Below are positions 59,701 through 64,000 of a stretch of 64,000 nt of DNA, in pieces (position 1 is the first letter of the stretch; every line of letters starts with the position of its first letter). Source of the stretch: Lamellibrachia satsuma. Lineage: Eukaryota > Annelida > Polychaeta > Sabellida > Siboglinidae. The position numbers and the translations under genes were made by a program. Under the pieces are notes generated by a model. That model saw nothing but the letters and a program-made list of their open reading frames with translations, did no database searches and was not told the origin of the DNA. The DNA lies in the NCBI GenBank assembly GCA_033239005.1, contig BSQZ01000061.1:2253501-2317500 (forward strand), in the 5' to 3' direction.

Positions 59701-62637
59701 TTTGTGAAGCAGTAAACATTCAACGTGAACCACACCTGCCCGTGTATCGATAAAATAGTGAAATATAATATGTACGTTTCCCACATGTATACCTAACTAT
59801 AATCTATGTCAAATCTTTACACTATTATTTTTTTCAATGCGCTCGTGCAATTTGGACCTCATTTTAGTGACGGCGTGACATCTGCTGTAGCGTTGCCTTG
59901 TCCACGTGATAAATAAACATGTGTTTTACTGTTGTTGCATCATTCTAGTCAGTGTACTCTGTATCGTGATATGTATCGTATTGTGACCTCTGTATCTCGA
60001 TACGTATAATAAAGTGAAGTAGTTGTTCCGGTCATAGAAATAAGAGCAGTTATATCCTAATGAATTTGTGCAGGAGTCAAATGACACATGGACGACATTA
60101 ATGATTCTGAAAAAAAATACTCATTAAAAAACAGAACATTAAAAAGCTGACTATCATCATTTTTAATATTATATATCAAGAAGACTAAAGACTTAGTAAT
60201 CCCTGCACACACAATTTCTTAAAAAAATTCCGCTAATATACATTGTGAATGATCCAAGCCATTTGTACACAGCCTAGATGACACCTAAGAATGCTGGGGC
60301 TGCTCAGGGTTACCCCAGGATTTGTGTCCTACTTTGGGCAGGAACTCAGCTAGGCACCTGTCATGCAACCACCCCTGGTGGCTAGGTGATAAATAGCCTA
60401 ACTTGGGTTGGAAGTTGATTTAGGCCTGTGTCATGCAACTGGCCAATGGAGTTTAATCTTATAATAATTGAGGCACCTTACAAAATGTATCCATGCGTCC
60501 AACTATCTGGTAACATTCATGAATTTACATCCAAATTAAATCTAGTAAATGGTGCAGAAAACTTAACTGAGATTCAAACAAATGTGATGAAGTACAATTA
60601 GTTATTTTTACATTAAAACTTGACAAATACAATTTATATAGACTCATTGGAATTTATAGTAAAAATTCCCAATATAGTTAAATCATTCAGTGTGTTGTGT
60701 GTTTCAGAGGACAGAATACGACAGTCTGGGGGAGGTGCAGGTGCCTGCTGACAAGTACTATGGAGCTGTGACAGCGAGATCTTTCGCAAACTTCAAGATT
60801 GGTGGCAGCACAGAACGAATGCCGGTGGGCATCTACACTCAGTTTTATTGCAACACCAGTCAGTTTTATTGCAACTCTGCTCAATTCTCTTGCAACTCCG
60901 TTCAGTTCTGTTGCTACTCCGCTCAGTTCTCTTGCAACTTCGCTCAGTTCTCTTGCCACTCCGTTTGGTTCTCTTGCAACTCCACCCAGTTCTCTTGCAA
61001 ATCTGCTCAGTTCTCTTGCAACTCTGCTCAGTTCTCTTGCAACTCCGGCCAGTTCTCTTCTCACCTCCTACAATCAGCCCTATTACATCTTCTATTTACT
61101 CCTGACAGAATAGGAAATGTACCTTATTTTGCTACCCAGAATTAAAACTGTCGCATTTTTGCGAGAGACAAACAGACTATCAGAAATATTACCACATACT
61201 TCACTTTGTGCTATGATTAATTTGTGAAAAGTGGAAATAACATCTTTGTGGATGTATTGAGATCACACAGGATAACTCAGTTCCCTTAGGCCTCACTAAA
61301 TGTCTTGCCACCTGTAATGACAGGATTACTGGATTCTTGTTTTCAGCTTGAAGTCATCCAAGCTTTGGCTATACTGAAAAAGGCAGCAGCAATAGTGAAC
61401 AAAGACTATGGCCTTGACCCAAGTATAGCTGACATTATTGTCAAGGTAGCAGAAGAGGTAGGTATAACAGTCAATCCATGTGGGTGGACCAGTATACTAT
61501 ACAGAGAATTAAAATATATAAATTTATGAGGTTGTTAAAGCATGTTTACGTATCCTTGAAGAGCCACTGGCTGATAATCCAGGTATGTCTAACTGAGAAA
61601 CTGTGCAGTTTTCAATGGCTCTAGGTGGAGCTGCTTGAGGTCATCCAGAGTCTGATAAACATGAACATAAACTACACATTCTCATATTAATATAATTATG
61701 TCTTGTGGTTAGAGTTGATAACAAACATATATTTTCTATTTTAGCATCAGTGTATAGCTTGCTTGCTTTAGAACAGATGTGCCCTTAATTGTCTGCTAGG
61801 ATACACAGTTGTTAATCCTTCACAAACATTAATCACCTATAACATCCTTTTTTAAATTGTAAAAATGTTATACATTATTTTGAGGCTTTTTCAAATCTAG
61901 TATTGTAACATCATTTTATATAAATTGATATATGGAAATTTTATTTAGATTTTCACCTCCCACCTGACAACTTTGAAACATAATTTGCAGACTTTCCAGT
62001 GGAAGCCCTATGCTTGACAAGAACAGATGACTGTGAGCGATGTTTGTCTTTGACAGGTGCTCGATGGCAAGTTGGATAAACACTTCCCTCTGGTGGTGTG
62101 GCAAACAGGCTCTGGCACCCAGACCAACATGAATCTCAATGAGGTGATTTCCAATCGCAGCATCGAACTGCTCGGAGGCAAAATGGGTACAAAGAAACCT
62201 GTCCATCCTAATGACCACGTCAACAAGGGCCAGGTGGGTGTAGTGATTGAACATGATTAGAAATGGTAATATCTCTCCAAAATATGTACGCTGGTAGTCT
62301 TATGTGCTTCGTCCTATACGGGTGGACATGTGTACTTGTATTGATCCATTCTGTTGGGTGGATCGTGGTATATTTAAAATTCATAGTATGCAAATGTTAC
62401 ACAAAAATGTATTACACAACGTCTATGCCACGATTTGTGTCTAACCATTGTATTCTATCTACAGAGCTCCAATGATACGTACCCGACGGCAATGCACATT
62501 GCAGCTGCTACAATGATCCACAAGTGTCTTATGCCTGGTCTGCAACGTCTCAAAGAATCACTAAAATCAAAAAGTGATGAGTTCAAGGACATTGTAAAAG
62601 TGGGCCGCACACATACTCAGGTATGGATGCTTACACA

Positions 62638-62673
<36 letters not shown>

Positions 62674-64000
62674 CACACAGGTATGGGTGCTTTCACACAC
62701 ACACACACACACACTCAGGTATCGGTGCTTTCACACACACTCAGGTATGGGTGCTTTCACACACACTCAGGTATGGGTGCTTTCACATGCACGCACGCAT
62801 GCACACACGCACACACACAGGTACGTGTGCTTTCACACACACTCAGGTATGGGTGCTTTCACACACATTCAGGTATGTGTGCTTTCACACACACTCAGGT
62901 ATGGGTGCTTTCACACACACTCAGGTATGGGTGCTTTCACACACACTCAGGTATGGGTGCTTTCACACACACTCAGGTATGGGTGCTTTCACACACACTC
63001 AGGTATGTGTGCTTTCACACACACTCAGGTATGGGTGCTTTCACACACACTCAGGTATGGGTGCTTTCACACACACTCAGGTATGGGTGCTTTCACACAC
63101 ACTCAGGTATGTGTGCTTTCACACACACTCAGGTATGGGTGCTTTCACACACATTCAGGTATGGGTGCTTTCACACACTCAGGTATGGGTGCTTTCACAC
63201 ACACTCAGGTATGTGTGCTTTCACACACATTCAGGTATGGGTGCTTTCACACACACTCAGGTATGGGTGCTTTCACACACACTCAGGTATGGGTGCTTTC
63301 ACACACACTCAGGTATGAGTGCTTTCACACACATTCAGGTATGGGTGCTTTCACATGCACGCACGCACGCACACGCGCACGCATGCACACACACACATCT
63401 ACCTTACCTTTTCCCATCCTTACAGAAAAATTTTTCAGTTTGAGGGTATATTTACTTCATTCTGAAGCATTTTCTACGTGAAGGGGTGGCAACAACCAAA
63501 TTTGATGCTGTAATAAAATGTCAGATAGAATATGTCCTTAGTTTCTTGGCAGATGGTCTTAGTGCTTTGACTGCTTACTGCGCAGACAGTTGCTCTTCTC
63601 TGATCTTTCATATTTACATCAGTAAATAAGAAAAACATGCCAGTCAGGCATGTCTACAGAAGGAATTTAAATTAACGTATAAAATTTTTTTTTTACTATT
63701 GATTCTTTCATTTTAAACTCCCTCCTCAGTTCATGTTTTAGCCCCTTGTGAATCAGCTGCTGTTCATATATGTAGTGTGTGAATAGTTTATGCGGACTGA
63801 CGTCAAGTTAGTCAAAACTACCCCACAAATTGCTGCATAATTTCACCTACCCAAGTGGCGCGCTCTGGCGGAGATCGAATTGGGGAGGCACCTTTAATAC
63901 AAGTTATATTGTATAGCGTTCTCAACTTGTGACTGCAGTGAAATGATAGTTTGATGTGTCATTATACTTATGTCTAGCAGAGTCGCGTCTAGTCTGGTAT
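56641..64000 (+). CDS. FH: fumarate hydratase class II, copy C (partial, cut by window end)
   Basis: Exons 56641-56712 (candidate), 60708-60824, 61347-61457, 62057-62233 and 62465-62620 are present and open; exons 6-8 lie beyond the window. It has the most family-like residues of the three copies: [10 protein letters not shown] in exon 2, KVAEE in exon 3, DKHFPL in exon 4. Intron 1 is about 4.0 kb, against 8.6 kb in A and 7.4 kb in B, and lacks most internal duplications and the hAT-like element. It may be the parental copy, but this is inference. Confidence 0.88.
56727..59100. repeat. one 2.2-kb unit plus a short second start in FH intron 1 (copy C)
   Basis: One full unit, then a restart at about 58,961 that ends after about 140 bp and jumps to the end of the 0.9-kb repeat ('gcatccctgctgtgttactg'). 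Confidence 0.85.
59401..59600. repeat. 40-bp minisatellite, 5 units (copy C)
   Basis: Five exact-length units 'gtaataacaaatttgcttgt' plus 'gatttacaaatacatacaaa'. Copies A and B have about two units here. Confidence 0.93.
60033..60240. other. insertion of about 208 bp private to copy C
   Basis: It interrupts 'gttccggccattgtgaatga' as read in A and B. AT-rich, no coding sequence or clear terminal repeats; origin unknown. Confidence 0.7.
60708..60824 (+). CDS. FH: FH exon 2 (copy C)
   Basis: 39 codons: [20 protein letters not shown], then [19 protein letters not shown]. The Ser and Asn of R-S-x-x-N-F match typical fumarases. Confidence 0.94.
60836..61060. repeat. 21-bp minisatellite after exon 2 (copy C)
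   Basis: About 10 units, shorter than in A and B; open in all three frames. Confidence 0.93.
61347..61457 (+). CDS. FH: FH exon 3 (copy C)
   Basis: 37 codons, [15 protein letters not shown] to KVAEE; two residues differ from A and B. Confidence 0.94.
62057..62233 (+). CDS. FH: FH exon 4 (copy C)
   Basis: 59 codons, same protein as copy B, with HFPL and NKGQ. Confidence 0.95.
62465..62620 (+). CDS. FH: FH exon 5 (copy C)
   Basis: 52 codons, SSND to GRTHTQ, with PGLQRLKES and SLKSKS. Confidence 0.95.
62621..63395. repeat. 26-bp splice-donor minisatellite, intron 5 (copy C)
   Basis: About two dozen 26-bp donor units with two CA/CG blocks and one 22-bp unit ('cacactcaggtatgggtgct'). Open in all frames; exon 5 reads on to 63481. 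Confidence 0.95.
63396..64000. other. distal FH intron 5, cut by the window end (copy C)
   Basis: Matches 18,726-19,316 of copy A. No feature seen. Confidence 0.6.

Overview
This is animal (invertebrate-type) nuclear DNA: spliced genes with GT-AG introns, several minisatellites, and relics of CR1-like and RTE-like LINEs and hAT elements. No prokaryotic gene organisation is seen. The species cannot be fixed from the sequence; a marine invertebrate such as a mollusc, annelid or amphioxus would fit, but that is inference.

The window is about two and two-thirds copies of one tandem unit of roughly 24.6-24.8 kb. Copy A starts inside a satellite at base 1 and runs to about 24,210. Copy B runs from there to about 49,025. 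Copy C runs from there to the window end and is cut inside an intron. Each unit has the same layout: (1) a 50-bp satellite array; (2) a minus-strand Myb/SANT-like remnant; (3) minus-strand exons of the 3' part of a PARP1-like gene, broken by minisatellites and headed by an exon that joins a helicase-like motif to the PARP catalytic domain; (4) an RTE-like LINE relic between two 43-bp repeat arrays; (5) a CpG-rich divergent region with a TATA box and a short candidate first exon; (6) a plus-strand class II fumarate hydratase (fumarase, FH) gene. FH has seven exons that are certain from protein similarity and reading-frame phase, plus the candidate first exon.

The FH copies are not equal. Copy A has a 1-bp deletion in exon 7 that gives a premature stop, plus a change at a conserved position in exon 4, so it reads as a pseudogene. 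Copy B is open through all exons, and its exon lengths add to 1455 nt (484 codons plus stop) if the proposed exon 1 is right. It carries a private 1.4-kb CR1-like LINE 37 bp before the exon 6 acceptor. Copy C, as far as it can be seen (exons 1-5), keeps the most family-typical residues. Intron 1 also differs greatly: internal 2.2-kb and 0.9-kb tandem duplications are present in A and B and mostly absent in C.

The most unusual feature is that FH exons 2, 5, 6, 7 and 8 are each followed closely by a different minisatellite. The exon 5 array is built from a 26-bp copy of the exon 5/intron 5 boundary, so it repeats a strong 5' splice site (CAG/GTATGG) about two dozen times, in DNA that is stop-free in all three frames. 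The exon 8 array repeats the last codons of the enzyme, in frame, into the 3' UTR. The antisense PARP fragment shows the same habit at its terminal exon.
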